A stretch of DNA of 64,000 bases from Bog-756 sp963730685 (GCA_963730685.1 CAVSSP010000001.1:1488001-1552000), one strand, 5' to 3'; shown: positions 18,170 through 29,329, counted from the first letter of the stretch. The notes: generated by a model from the sequence alone, not told the origin. Program-made: numbers and translations.

Positions 18170-19603
18170 CTACTGGCCGGTCTCCGGCCTCGCCTCGACG
18201 ATGAACTGGTACGCGAACATCGTCGGCCAGGCACCGATGAGGACCTGGTCGACGAGCCGCAACCACTTCGACCGGCCGCTCTCCGCACCGAGCACGTCGA
18301 AGGGGAGACCTACCGGCTCGAATCGATCGATGGTGTAGTCGTGGCGGGCCACCATCTTCTGGAAGCTGCGCCGGGTGAAGAACCGGAGATGGGTGGAGTC
18401 GAGGATCCCACGCTGGTCGTAGTCGAACATTCCCAGTGTGGATCGGAACCGTGGGTACCAGTGGGCGACGTTGGGAACGCAGAAGATGGCGGTTCCACCC
18501 GGGGCCAGTAGGCCCTTCACCTCTCCCATCAGCACGCCGGGGTTCACGAGGTGCTCGAGGACGTCGGCGGCGAGGATGACATCGAAGTCCCGACCGACCC
18601 CTTCGGGGATCCCGTCGTTGAGGTCGGCCCTGAAGAAGGAGTCGGTCCGCTCCTTGACCCCTTCGAGCTCCACGTGGTCGACACCGACGACGACGTGGCC
18701 GAGGGCGCGCAACCGCTCGGCCAGCAGTCCACTGGAGCACCCGAGGTCGAGGATCTTGGAGGGAGGCCTCGTGCTCAAGATCGAGAGGATGCGGCCGTGG
18801 GAGCTGTCCTCGTTGGGCTTGAGCTGGTACTCCTCGTTGAGGGCGATCCGGCTCCCGTCCCCGAATCCCGCCTTCTGCAGCCGGTAGGCGAGGACATCCT
18901 TGGTCACGTCGGCGGCGTAGCCGAGCCCGTCCACGTAGCAGATCTCGTCTCCGTAGTAGGTCGGGATGGGCACCTCGGCGATCTGCATGCCGGCGTCGTG
19001 CAGCTGGATGATGATCTGGGTGTCGAAGTTGAACCCATCGGAGTTCCTCTGGAAGGGGATCTGCTTCAGCGCGCTGACCGAGTAGGCGCGATAGCCGGAG
19101 TGGAACTCCGACAGGTCCATTCCGAGGGCGGCGTTCTCCAGCCGAGAGAGGATCCTGTTGCCGGCGTACTTGTACAGCGGCATCCCACCCTTGCGGGCAG
19201 CCCCCTTCACCATGATCCGCGACCCGAAGACGGCGTCGGCCTCGCCCGCCAACAGCGGGGCGATGATGTCGGGGATGGACTCCGGGGCGTACTGGCCGTC
19301 ACCGTGCAGCATGACGATGATGTCGAGCCCGTGCTCGATGGCGAGCTCGTAGCCGGCCTTCTGGTTGCCGCCGTAGCCGAGGTTCTTCGGCTGGCGGATC
19401 AGCGTGATGGGAAGGTCGGAGAGCTGCTGGTAGCCCAGTCCGACCAGGTAGGTCTCGTCCTGGCTGTGGTCGTCGCTGACGATCACCTCTTCGATGTCCG
19501 AGCGCACGCCACCGGGTATGCGGTCCAGGACCTTGGCCAGGGTCGACGCGGCGTTGTAGGCCACGACAAGTATTCCGATCCTCACCTTCTCACTGGCCGG
19601 CAA
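18170..19603 (-). CDS. Fusion of GT2 glycosyltransferase and SAM methyltransferase
   Basis: The protein has 477 residues. Residues 1-235 are a DPM1-like GT2: 'IGILVVAYNAASTLAKVLDR', 'EEVIVSDDHSQDET', and 'IIVMLHGDGQYAPE' as the DxD equivalent. Residues about 265-477 are a methyltransferase: 'ILDLGCSSGLLAERLR', 'GVDHVE', 'VILAADVLEHLVNPG'. The two catalytic parts together suggest coupled transfer and methylation of a sugar or lipid carrier. I chose TTG 19603 because an AAAGGA Shine-Dalgarno-like sequence precedes it by about eight bases; GTG seven codons in is the alternative. No membrane helix is visible. Confidence 0.82.
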   Translation of the reverse strand: MPASEKVRIGILVVAYNAASTLAKVLDRIPGGVRSDIEEVIVSDDHSQDETYLVGLGYQQLSDLPITLIRQPKNLGYGGNQKAGYELAIEHGLDIIVMLHGDGQYAPESIPDIIAPLLAGEADAVFGSRIMVKGAARKGGMPLYKYAGNRILSRLENAALGMDLSEFHSGYRAYSVSALKQIPFQRNSDGFNFDTQIIIQLHDAGMQIAEVPIPTYYGDEICYVDGLGYAADVTKDVLAYRLQKAGFGDGSRIALNEEYQLKPNEDSSHGRILSILSTRPPSKILDLGCSSGLLAERLRALGHVVVGVDHVELEGVKERTDSFFRADLNDGIPEGVGRDFDVILAADVLEHLVNPGVLMGEVKGLLAPGGTAIFCVPNVAHWYPRFRSTLGMFDYDQRGILDSTHLRFFTRRSFQKMVARHDYTIDRFEPVGLPFDVLGAESGRSKWLRLVDQVLIGAWPTMFAYQFIVEARPETGQ

Positions 19604-19631
19604 GGCTCAGTCCTTTCGTCGCCAGATGCTC

Positions 19632-22200
19632 TCATGCTACGTCAGCTGGAGCCTCAGCCGAGTCCTCGGCACCATCTCCGCCATCCCGTCTCCTCCGGAA
19701 CAGCAGCGACCCGAACAGGGCCACCAGGCCCAACACCGCCACCCCGATGGCTGCCTCCGAGTGGGGAGGGAGGTACGTGAACCGGATGGTGGTCGTGCCG
19801 GCCGGCACCGTCACCTGCTGGAACAGCCGTCCCGGGCTGTCGATGTCCTGGTGGACGGACCCGGACACTCCCGTGCCGCTGGCCCTCCACCCCGGGAAGT
19901 ACTCGACCCGCCGTACGAGGACGCTCGGATGGGAGCAGTGCACGGTGGCCTGGTCCCATCCCTGGGTCACCACCGAGCAGCCGGCCACCACCGACGACCC
20001 GGACGCGGCCGGCACCGATCGCAACGAGAAGGCCGGTGCTGGCGAAGGGAGCTGCCAGATCTCCGCGAACCCGTCCCGGTACACCCGCCTCGGTCCGGCC
20101 GGCCAGGCCGGGGTCCCGGTCGCAGGGAACGGTTGGCCCTTCAGGTCCAGCCCGGTGGGGTTCTCGACGACGTAGCGGACACCCACGCCCTCGTACTCGG
20201 GCAGGAACTTGGTCAGTGCCTCGGCCGGGGTCAGCCCGTTGGGGTCGACCGAGTTGCCACCGCTGAAGTTGTGGGTGGGGGCGTTGGGATCGAGGGAGGC
20301 GGCGATGTAGTTCGTCCACGCCTTGGGGGAGGGGAGGTCGTCCACGTTGATCTGAGCGATCCCGAAGTAGGAGCCGTAGTTGGGTTGGATCGGGCCCAGC
20401 GTGGCGAACCGGTACGTCCCGAGGTGCGCCTGGAGCCAGCTGACCGAGCCGGTCTGGAGCGGTGTGGGCGTGGGCGCCGACAGATAGGCGACCCCCACCA
20501 ACAGCACCGACTCGAGGCTGATCACCCCGGCCATCAGGAGTCGCCCCCGTCTCCGTCGTCGATCGGTCCTTCCGTCTTCGGCCCCGACCCCGTCTTCAGT
20601 TCCGCCCTCTCCCTGTACGGCACTGGCCGACGTCCCACCAGCCCCGGCCCGCCCGACCGAGTGGGCCCCCGACGAACGTCCCACCGACCACCAACGACCC
20701 GAGGGCCGCCCCATCGCCCACCAACCTCCCCGAGACGCGGACGTCCGTCCTGCCGCCCACCAACCCCCCAGCACCAGCAGCGCCAACAGGGCCAGGGCTC
20801 CGAACAGGCTGACGACCACGTAGACGTGGCGGTGGGCCCCCTGCGACGGGGTGGCGGCCAGGGCGTGGGTGAGGAGCGGCCACGCCGTCAGGGCGGCCCA
20901 GGCCCCCAGCACCGCGGTGACCACCGCACCGAGCACCAACCGGCGGCGGGGCGCCAGGGCGCGGGCGATGTCGTCGACTCCCAGCACGGCCAGGATCACG
21001 ACGGCCAGCTCCCAGGTGGGCGGGGCGTAGCGGTAGAAGGCGGTCTGTTTGATGCCGGGCACCAGGGCCATGAGATGGACCACCGGCGGGAACCCGTAGG
21101 TGCGCAGCAGGCACACCAGGACCCAGGCGCCGAGGCCGATCCGCAGGCTCCGAAGGCGCGGGCCGACCAGGCCGACCAGACCGGCGGCGATGACGGTGGC
21201 GGTCAGGAACCCGCCCACGCTGCCCCACTGCTGCGAAAGGGTGTCGACGCCGCTCGCCGTGTGGAAGCCGAAGATCGGCCCCAGCGAGTACGGGAGCACC
21301 AGCTGGGTCAGTCCTGCCGGTGCCAGCGACACATAGGTGAACCCCCCGACCAGGGAGCCCTTGTCGGCCCGGGGGAGGTAGTCGGTGAAGGCCACCACCA
21401 GGGGGGCGGCCAGGGCCAGTCCGGCCGCCGCTCCGCCCACCAGCCGGGCCACCGTCCCCCGCCAGTAGGCCCGGCCGGGCCCGAACGTGCGGAGGATCGC
21501 CCACCACAGCACGAACGCCCCGTCGATGAGCGTCGTCTCGGGAAACCCGGCCAAAATCGACAGGGCCAGCGCCACGGCCAGCAGCTGCCACCCTCCCCAC
21601 CGGCGGTCCCGTGCCGCGTCGAGGGCGTGCTCCACGCCCAGGATGCTCAAGGGCAGGAGCGCCACCGGCCGGATGGGGGCGTGGGCCAGCCAGGCGTAGG
21701 TGCCGCACAGCCCGAAGGCCACCCCCCCCGCCGTCGACAGGGTGCGCCCCACCCCGAGCCGCCGGGCCAGCACGTAGGTGGTCCAGCCGGTGAACGCCTC
21801 GAGCACCACCTGCATGATCAGCATCCCCTGGTGGAGGGCGAGCACCAGGGTGAGGGGGAAGAAGGCCCCGCTCTGCATCTCGCCGGCCAGGGGGGTCCCG
21901 ATCCCCTCGAACGGGTTCCACCACGGGACGTGCCCGTGGAGCCAGTCGAGGGCGGCCAGGTGGCCGAGGGCCTGAGTGGTGTAGCCGGCATTGGGGTCGA
22001 TATAGGGGAGGCCGGGCAGCCATCCGTTCCGGGCCGGGGTCAGGTAGGCGTTGATGACCAGGGGGTTGGCCGTCACCAGGTGCAGGATGGCCGGCGCGTT
22101 GGCGATGAGCACCGCCACGGTGATGCACGACCAGGGGGACGACGTCCGAGGACCGTCCGGCCAGCCGATTCCGGATCGTCTCGTGAGGCTGCCTGGTCAC
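19632..22200 (-). CDS. YfhO-like polytopic membrane protein, frameshifted near N-terminus
   Basis: The main frame (from about 22130 to 19632, about 830 residues) has roughly a dozen hydrophobic helices and a C-terminal soluble domain with one last helix and an Arg-rich tail. 'GYTTQALGHLAALDWLHGHV' and 'PWWNPFEGIGTPLAGE' are typical of YfhO/GT-C-like proteins. That frame has no plausible start. The other frame gives GTG 22200 with 'TRQPHETIRNRLAGRSSDVV', which runs smoothly into 'WSCITVAVLIANAPAILHLV' if one base is removed from the GGGGG run at 22134-22138. The family is tied to glycosylation of cell-wall polymers. It may act with the upstream fusion glycosyltransferase genes. Confidence 0.72.
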
Positions 22201-22476
22201 CTGAATAGCCTTCTGCCGTGGAGTGGTCGGGCCCACCGGTTCGTCAGCGTCTGGGCGAGTATACGGGAGGCGACCTCACGCCCCGTGGCACCTCGGCCAC
22301 CCTCCCATGCCTGGGCGGCGCCGTCCCGTTCCGGCGGCCCGACCGGCCCGGAGTGGTGCACGGACACCGGATGCGGGATGATTGGGTGCTCAGCCTGGCT
22401 CGACTGATCGAGCCAGCCAGACTGTTGGGGGAGCGGAGCAGGTGGACGGACCAGAAGCGGCGAGGACGGAACAGGC

Positions 22477-23105
22477 ATGACCCCCAGCCTGCGCGCCCCG
22501 GTGGTCCGGTCGCTCGAGCTGCCCGGATGGCGGATCCGGCTGGCCACCCTGGTGGAGGGGGACTACGAGGCCTGGCTGGCCGTCCGAACCCGGTGCCGGT
22601 CGTGGCTGGTGCCCGTGGGAGCCGCGGTCCAAGGGTGCGCCCCTGGCCCCCGAGGACGCCGTCAGCTTCTCGGCCCGGTGCGGGATGCGCGAGCGCGAGC
22701 GTCAGCTCGGGAGCGGCTTCGGCTTCGGCATCTTCGTGGAGGGGCGGTTCTCGGGGGAGATCACGCTGTCGTCCATCCAGCGGGGCCCGTTCCAGAACGG
22801 TGCCATCGGCTACTGGATCGACGAGGAGCTGGCCGGAGCCGGGCTTCATCCCCGAGGCGGTGGTGGTGGTCCTCCAGTTCGCCTTCGAGACGCTGCGGCT
22901 CCACCGGATCGAGGTCGCCATCATCCCGCGCAACACCGCCAGCCGGCGGGTGGTGGAGAAGCTCGACCTCCGCAACGAGGGCGTGGCGCTCGGCTTCCTG
23001 GAGATCAACGGCGAGTGGGAGGACCACGTCCGCTACGCCATGACGGCCGAGGAGTGGGCCGTCCGGGGCCCCGAGCTCCGGGCCGCCTGGTTGAAGCGGG
23101 CCTGA
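22477..23105 (+). CDS. GNAT-family N-acetyltransferase (RimJ/RimL-like), two frameshifts
   Basis: Three frames joined in order give one acetyltransferase of about 208 residues. ATG 22477 leads to 'LELPGWRIRLATLVEGDYEA' and 'WLVP'. The next frame gives 'GFGFGIFVEGRFSGEITLSS' and 'GAIGYWIDEELAGAG'. The third gives 'FETLRLHRIEVAIIPRN', 'SRRVVEKLDLRNEG' and the end. Extra bases near 22612 (CCCGTGGG) and 22845 (CCGGGC) account for both shifts. This matches RimJ-type enzymes that acetylate protein N-termini or small amines using acetyl-CoA. Its 3' end overlaps the convergent membrane gene by about 70 bases, unless that gene has a further indel. Confidence 0.75.
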
Positions 23106-24597
23106 CCGCTGCAGCGGAAGGCGTACGGGCCGGCGTAGCTGATGAGGGCGTAGCCCCACAGCACCATGGTGCCCGCCGTGGCACCGATCGTCACCAGCAC
23201 CGGCAGGTACCGCGACCGCAGGGTGTCGGTGGCGTCGGCGGCCAGGACCAACAGGATCGGCACCGTGGCGTACGTGTAGCGGACGTCGACCTGCCACTGC
23301 TGCCCGAAGCGGATGTACCAGAGCTCGATCAGGTTGAAGCACCCACGGGAGCCCGAGGATGGCGGCCCGCATCGACCACAGCCTCCGCCCGGTGCCGAGG
23401 ATCAGCACCAGGGCGGCCGGGACGACCAGGACGCCCAGCAGCTGGTCGAGGTAGTTGATGCCGGGCTGGCGGGCCATGGTGGTCGCCCATTCGACCGGGG
23501 CGCTCGGGTTGAGCAGGGTGACCGTCTGTTGCGGGAGCTGGCTGATCGGCTCGCGGAGGTGGTGCGGGTTGACCGTCGAGGTCTGCTCCCGGATGGCGAT
23601 GGGCCCCGCCGTCAGCATGTGGAAGTGGGACTCGTTGAACACGATCCACGGTGCCACCACGGCCAGGGGGAGCACCACGGCCACGATCACCGGGAGCCAC
23701 GATGCCCGCGGCGTCCACCGGCCCCACAGCCCGATCACCAGGACCAGGGCGAAGAGCGGCACGAACAGGACGAGCTCGAGCTCGGTCAGGATGCACAGCC
23801 CGAGGACGCAGGCCGGCACCGGCCAGCCGCCACCCCGAGCGGCGGTGCCAGGCGATCCACAGCTCGGTGACGAACAGGATGGCCATGGGCACGGCCAGGG
23901 CCAGGTTGGAGATGAACACCATGCGGACCACCACCCCGGGCAGGGCCAGGAACACCAGCACCATCGACCAGCCGATCAGCCATCGCTCCTTCAGCACGAC
24001 CCGGCACAGCCGCCCGGCCAGGGCCACCGCCGCCAGCAGCAGCAGCACGTCGAAGAGCCGGACGGCGTAGATCTTGTCGATGTAGTTGGGGGTGATGAGG
24101 AAGGCGGGCACCGCCGCCAGGTAGTAGAGCGGCGGCTGGAAGGCCTCGTAGCTCAGCGTGGCCAGGCCCCGTCTGGCGCCGAGGGGCACGGTGCGGGGGT
24201 GGGGGTAGAGGCCGCGGCCGATGGACAGGGCCTGGAGGCTGGTGTTGGTCTTGCCCAGCACCGGCAGCGAGCCGTGCTCGGCGATCTGTTGGATGTAGGA
24301 GTAGTGGGCGCTCTCGTCGATGGGCGAGAAGTACGGGAGCTTGAAGGCGCCGAAGATCCCGGTGAAGGCGATGACCCCCACCTGGACGACCAGGACCACC
24401 CCCAGGAGCCAGCGCCACACCGGGTGGAGCCCGGGGGGCATGACCCACACCTTCGTCCGATGTCTCCCGTGGGCCCGCCGGTTCTTGCGCCGGCTCCTGC
24501 GGTTCCCGCTGGACTCGGGCTGCTCGTCGGTGGGGGCCGGATCGTCCGGTACCTCTGCGACGTCGCCGGTCGGGATGGTGGTGACGCCGGAGGTCAC
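23033..24597 (-). CDS. DUF2142-like polytopic membrane protein, two frameshifts
   Basis: The GTG 24597 start gives a 60-residue basic cytoplasmic leader, a membrane helix and the DUF2142-like loop 'SPIDESAHYSYIQQIAEHG' with 'AFQPPLYYLAAVPAFL'. Near 23825 the frame shifts to 'VPACVLGLCILTELELVLFV', and near 23345 it shifts again to 'CFNLIELWYIRFGQQW' and 'YATVPILLVLAAD'. Joined, it is about 520 residues with ten or so helices and resembles the intact paralogue at 31268. Such proteins are GT-C-like and linked to surface polysaccharides; the reaction is unknown. The start directly follows the stop of the epimerase gene, so the two are co-transcribed. Confidence 0.72.
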
Positions 24598-25643
24598 TTA
24601 GCCGTCGATGCCCCGGACCACGGCCGGCGAGTGCCGGAAGAACTGCTCGACGTCCTGCTCGTAGCGGTAGGCCTCCTCGCCGGACCCGGTCGACCGCCGG
24701 AGGTTGTTGGCCCGGGCGAAGCTCTCGACGGCGCCGGCGCTGGTGTAGCGGTACTCGAACCCCTTGGCGATCAGGCGCGAGGTGTCGACGCCCCGTCCGA
24801 ACCGGATCAGGCCCTCCATCTCCGGTGGGAACTGCAGCGCACCGATCCGGAGGAGGGGGGCGGCGAAGGCCCGGGGTTTGAACGGGGGCAGGGGGAGGAG
24901 GAAGGCCCGACAGATGGAGGCCACCTCGCTCCAGGGCAGCTTCCCCGCCCCGGCCACGTTGAACACGCCGGGGATCGGTGGGCGGTGACGTACTCGAGCG
25001 CCCGGACCACGTCGTCCTCTTCGACGAACTGGACCAGGGGATCGAAGCCGGCGATGCACGGGAGCCGCTTGCGGCGCAGGTTGTAGCTGACCGGCGTGAT
25101 GATGTCGGTGCCCAGGACGTTGGCGAACCGCAGCACCGACACCACCAGGTGGGGGTTGTCCTCGGTGAAGTCGCGCACCAGCGACTCCACCTCGATGAGG
25201 GAGCGCTCCAGCCGGGTGCGCACCGGGCTCTTGCGCCGGTCGTCCTCGCGGAACCAGGCCGGGTCGGTCTCGGCCGAGCCGTAGATGTGGGTGGAGGACT
25301 TGACCACCACCTGGCGCACCGAGGACCCGGCCGTGCCGGCCGCCGCCAGCAGGTTGAGGGTGCCGATCACGTTGATCTCGTGGAGGGTGCGGCTCGGCAC
25401 GTTGACCGAGTTGGTCTCGAGGAAGGTGTGGACGATGGTGTCGACCTGGGTGGCCCGGACGATCCGGTTGAGGATGGAGTACTTCTGGTCGGAGCGGACG
25501 AACTCGGTCCGCTCGAGGGGGACCTTGGGCTCGTTGGCCCCGAGCCCCAGGATCATCTCGACCTCGGGCTCCGACTCGAGGGCCTGGGCCATCCGGCCGC
25601 CCCAGAAGGTGTCGAGCCCGGTGATCAGCACCCGCCGTCCCAT
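24598..25643 (-). CDS. NAD-dependent epimerase/dehydratase, one frameshift
   Basis: The ATG 25643 frame reads 'RRVLITGLDTFWGGRMAQAL' (a loose dinucleotide-binding loop), then 'VVKSSTHIYGSAETDPAWF' and 'VSVLRFANVLGTDIITPV'. It breaks near 24985 and resumes one frame over with 'PIPGVFNVAGAGKLPWSEVA', ending at TAA 24598. The total is about 348 residues. The active-site tyrosine motif is not the standard YxxxK, as also happens in mycobacterial relatives. It starts two bases after the acyltransferase gene. The pairing of this epimerase type with a PlsC-like acyltransferase recalls mycobacterial Rv0501-Rv0502 (from memory), so lipid-linked or envelope metabolism is likely. Confidence 0.78.
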
Positions 25644-25645
25644 GG

Positions 25646-26671
25646 TCACCCGAACCAGATGCTGCGCCGCTCGCGCAGCATGTCGTGGAGGGCGTCCTGC
25701 ATGGTGGCCCGGATGCTCTCGGCCTCGTCCATCACCCGGCTCCTCGAGTAGCGGTCCTGGCCCGGCTCGACGTCGAAGGTGATCGGGTCGAGCACCCGGA
25801 ACTTCATCTTGACGGGGAAGTAGGTGACGTAGCCGAGCGGCCCCATCAACAGCGCGTTGGCGGTGACGGGGAAGTAGGGGAGCCCGAGCACCTTGGCCAC
25901 CGCCGGCACCCGGAACAGGATGGGCATGGACTCCTCGGCCCCGACCACGGCGATGGGGATGACCGGCACGCCGGCCCGCATGGCGATCTCCACGAACCCG
26001 CCCCGGCCGAACCGGCGCAGGCGGTAGCGGTCGGTGTAGGTCTTGGAGGTGGCCTTGGTCCCCTCGGGGAACACCAGGGCCAGCTGCTTCTGGTCGTGGA
26101 GGATGCGGTAGGCGTTGTCGGGGTGGGCGGGCACCCCGCCGGTCCTCGACCACATGGTGCCCACCACCGGGATGGTGCGGAACCAGTAGTCGGCCAGGCC
26201 GTAGACGGGCCGGCCCAGCTCCTCTTCGATGCCGTGCATGATGGCCGGGGCGTCGGAGGGGATGGCGCCGGCATGGTTGGCGATGAGCAGGGCCCCGCCG
26301 TGATGGGGGATCTTCTCCAGCCCCTCCCACTCCACCCGGAACCAGTAGCGGTACATGGGGTCGTAGAGGCGCCGGACGATCGACCGCATGTGCTCGGACC
26401 GGCCCCACTCGTCGACGTCGGACTGGCGGGGGTCGTGCGGACCGCGGCGCGTCGTCGGGCTGGGGGGCCGGGACCGGGAGGTAGGAGACGGACTTCACCG
26501 GCTCGGCGTGGTTCACCGGGTCGTCGTGGCGGATGTCGTGGCGGTCGTCGTCGCCCCCGCTGGACAGGGTGTCCTCCTCGGGTGCACCGGCCGCCCCGTT
26601 GGCGATCGACGGGGTCCGCGCGCGCGCGCCGTCCTGGTGGTGTCCGGCCGCTCAACGCTCACTTCGACCAT
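25646..26671 (-). CDS. PlsC-family lysophospholipid acyltransferase, two frameshifts near 5' end
   Basis: The core frame (25646-26430) has 'ALLIANHAGAIPSDAPAIMH' (NH...D catalytic motif), 'LALVFPEGTKATSKTY' and 'PVIPIAVVGAEESMP', all marks of 1-acylglycerol-3-phosphate acyltransferases. Its N-terminus extends upstream as 'RQSDVDEWGRSEHMRS', joined by an indel near 26420-26455 to 'AEPVKSVSYLPVPAPQPDD'. A second indel at the CG dinucleotide repeat 26617-26629 joins that to ATG 26671, 'MVEVSVERPDTTRTA'. The joined protein is about 340 residues with an Asp-rich, disordered-looking leader of about 80. It heads a probable three-gene transcript with the epimerase and the DUF2142-like gene. Confidence 0.75.
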
Positions 26672-26914
26672 CGTACTTGAGGCGCCGCCTGTATCTGCGT
26701 GTCCCGGTCGTCCCGGGGGTAGCGGGCTCCCTCGACCCCCGGGAACGCAGACGCCGGAGCTCCAGCGGATCCCGTGCCAGAGTCACCTACTGTTGGTACG
26801 AAGGCGCATTCTCATCGTTTGTTGTTTCGAAGAACATTCCCGGCGTGCTCGCCCTGGTCCAACATCCCCGCGGCGCCCCAGCCCTGCGCCACAGCCCTGC
26901 ACACGCCGGCCCGT
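26672..26914. other. Intergenic region between minus-strand GT2 and acyltransferase genes
   Basis: This 243-base stretch separates the stop of the GT2 gene from the start of the acyltransferase gene, both on the minus strand. It is less GC-rich around 26800-26850 and would hold the acyltransferase promoter. I could not pick out a convincing -35/-10 pair or terminator hairpin. Confidence 0.4.
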
Positions 26915-27933
26915 TCAGGACGACGGCTCGAGCCGGCCGGCCAGCGGGCCGAGCTCGGACAAGGTGGCAAGGGTCGCCGCCCGGCGACGGACGCCGAGCG
27001 GGCCGAACTCGGCCTGCAGCGCCGACAGGACAGCGGCGGCCCGGGCCCCGGTCCACCAGCGGCAGCAGCACGGTGACCGCAGTGGGCCCGGCGATGACCG
27101 GCACCGGCGTCCCTTCCAGCGTGGCGGCCACCACCGCGCCGATCTCGGCGGCCAACGGGGCGGTGTCGGCGGCGCCGGGTCGCCCGCCGACCAGCACCGT
27201 GGTGATGGGAGGGGTGGGCACCAGGCCGAGCCTCGAGCGGTAGACGTCGTCCAGCATGGAGATGGAGTCGTGCAGCGGATGGATGGTGCTGCCCGGCACG
27301 TGCCTCCACTGGACGGGGACCTCGGCGATGCGCAGCCCCAGGCGCTGGGCCCGGGCCAGGATCTCGACGTCGAAGGCGAACCGGTCGATCCGGACCAGGT
27401 GGAAGAGGAGCCGGGCCACCGGAGTGCGGAAGGCCTTGAACCCGCACTGGGTGTCACGGAACCTGAGCCCGGTGCCCACGGTGACCAGCCGGTTGAACAG
27501 GCCCGCCCATCACCGATCGGAGGGCATAGGTGCTCTCGACCATGGAGTCGGGGAGCGCCCGTGATCCGATGACCACGTCGCTGGTGCGCAGCCCCTCCAG
27601 CAGCAGGCTGACGGCCCTCGGGTCGATGGCGAAGTCGGCGTCCATGTAGGCGGTGCACGCGCCGCGGGCCAGGGACACCCCGGTCCGGACGGCGGCCCCC
27701 TTCCCCCGGTTCGACTCGGTGGCTCACCACCCGGTGGTGGGGGAAGTGGGTGAGCAGCGCAGCGGGCCGTGTCGGCGGTGTCGTCGCTGCTGCCGTCGTC
27801 GATCACCACCACCTCGGTGCGGGCCGAGGTCGACGGCGCCGTCCGCCACCGCGGCATCGAGGCGCTTCACGCCGTCGGTCAGCCGGTGGGCCTCGTTGAA
27901 GGCGGGGACGATGATGGTGAGGTCGAGGGGCAT
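26915..27933 (-). CDS. GT2 glycosyltransferase (DPG synthase-like), at least five frameshifts
   Basis: Pieces in alternating frames line up as one protein of about 340 residues. ATG 27933 gives 'LTIIVPAFNEAHRL'; then 'TEVVVIDDGSSDDTADTA', 'LLTHFPHHRVVS', 'GKGAAVRTGVSLARGACTAY' with 'MDADFAIDP', and 'LFNRLVTVGTGLRFRDTQCG' with 'FKAF'. This is the dolichyl-phosphate beta-glucosyltransferase-like GT2 layout. Shifts fall near 27835, 27765, 27728, 27510 and 27060. About 95 residues after the catalytic domain form an Ala/Leu-rich tail of unknown role that ends 'LGPLAGRLEPSS'. Such a density of shifts in conserved sequence looks like poor consensus rather than decay. Confidence 0.7.
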
Positions 27934-27995
27934 GGGCGTGTCGTCCGACCCTAGAGCCGGGTCGATCGTCCAGATGGTGGCGGGGGCCGCGGGGC

Positions 27996-29329
27996 CTAGG
28001 GCCGGCCGGCCCCGACCAGGCCCCCGTACCAGAGCGGGTCGAAGCTCACCACGGTGCCGGTGTGGGCGGCCTGGATGATGGTGGCGCTGCCGTAGGGGGT
28101 GGCCCGACCGTCCAGCGTCGGGCCCACGTACATGACCACGTGGTCGATGCCGGTGCCGTCGAGGTCGTAGAACAACAGGTCGCCCGGCTCGAGGTTGGTA
28201 AGGCTCACGTGCTTGGATTCGTTGTACTGGTCGGCCGCCGAGTGGACCAGGTGCACGCCGGCCTGGGCCCACGCCACCATGGTCAGGCCGGAGCAGTCGA
28301 ACCCCGACGAGCTCGGCCCCGCCCCAGACGTAGGGGACCCCGAGGTACTTCATGGCGCCGTGGACGGCGGCCAGTCCGGCGGCCTGGGGGGCGCCCCCGC
28401 TGGAGATGACGACGGGTGGGGTGGAGGTCGAACCGGGGCTCGACGCGGTACCGGCCGACGAGGTCGCCGCCTGGTTGGCCGCCGCCGCGGCCGCCGCCGC
28501 CGCCGCGCTGCCGCCGCCCACGGTGCTGGCCACCTGCGAGGCCTGCGAGGCCTGGGTGGCGGCGGCCTTGGCGGCCGCCGGTGTCGTGGCCTTGGCCGCC
28601 GCCTCGGCGGCTGCCGCGGCCTGGGCGGCGGCCTGCTGGGCGATCTCCTGGGCCAGGGTGCCCTGGACCTGGGCCAAGGTGGCCTCGGACTGGCTGGCCG
28701 CGAGCGGAGGCGGTCTGGCGGGCCGCGCTCTGGGCGGCCAGCTGGGACGTCTCGTTCTTCTGCTCGGCCAGCAGTTTGGTCTGGGTCGTGGTCAGCTGGT
28801 GGGTGGTGGCCTGCACCCGGGCCACGTCGGCGGCCACGTTGCCGGCGCCGATCTGCTCGTAGAGCGACCGGGTCTGGGACTGACTGTTGGCGGGGGAGAA
28901 CAGGGACGCCACCGCGGTGGACGACGAGTCGCTGACGTAGGAGCGGACGGCATCGGCCCGGAGCTGGGCCCGCTCGGCGGCCAACTTGGATTTGGCCGCA
29001 CCGATGGTGGCCGACATGGTCTGGAGGGCGGTCTGGGTGGAGGTCGAGATCCACCGCCGCCTGGTTGTACTGCTCGTCGGCCTGGTCGAGTGACGGCCTG
29101 CTCCTGCGAGATCTGGGTCTCGACGGTGGCCACCTGCGCCTCGGCCGAATTGATCTGGCTCGAGCCGGCCGCACCGGTCGGGTCGCCGATTGAAGAGGAC
29201 GTGGGGAGGTCGGTCGGCGGTGGGCGCACCCACGGCTCCGGCCACCGGTCCGACGGCCAGCCCGAGGGTGCTCAGGAGGCAGGCCACCGCTGCGGCCAGG
29301 GCCACGCCCTTCCGGCGCGGAGACGCCAC
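27996..29329 (-). CDS. Secreted NlpC/P60 peptidoglycan endopeptidase, about five frameshifts
   Basis: The GTG 29329 start gives an Arg-rich signal peptide ('RRKGVALAAAVACLLSTLGL') with an Ala-x-Ala region. Heptad-rich helices follow ('ATIGAAKSKLAAERAQLRAD'), then a long Ala-rich linker, and finally the catalytic domain in another frame: 'YLGVPYVWGGA', 'FDCSGLTMVAWAQAG' with the nucleophile Cys, and 'GIDHVVMYVG' with the His. The joined length is about 445 residues, usual for RipA/CwlO-like enzymes that cut peptide stems during division. The stop is 27996. Shifts fall around 29215, 29110, 29055, 28705 and 28300. Confidence 0.78.

Noticed and set aside
19626..22208. 860-codon open frame on the plus strand opposite the YfhO-like gene
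   Set aside because: It is Gly/Arg/Pro/His-rich with no motif or hydrophobic pattern. It is a GC-driven antisense shadow.
26617..26629. CG dinucleotide run as a Z-DNA or regulatory element
   Set aside because: It lies inside the repaired acyltransferase coding frame and coincides with an indel, so a coding repeat with a sequencing error explains it.
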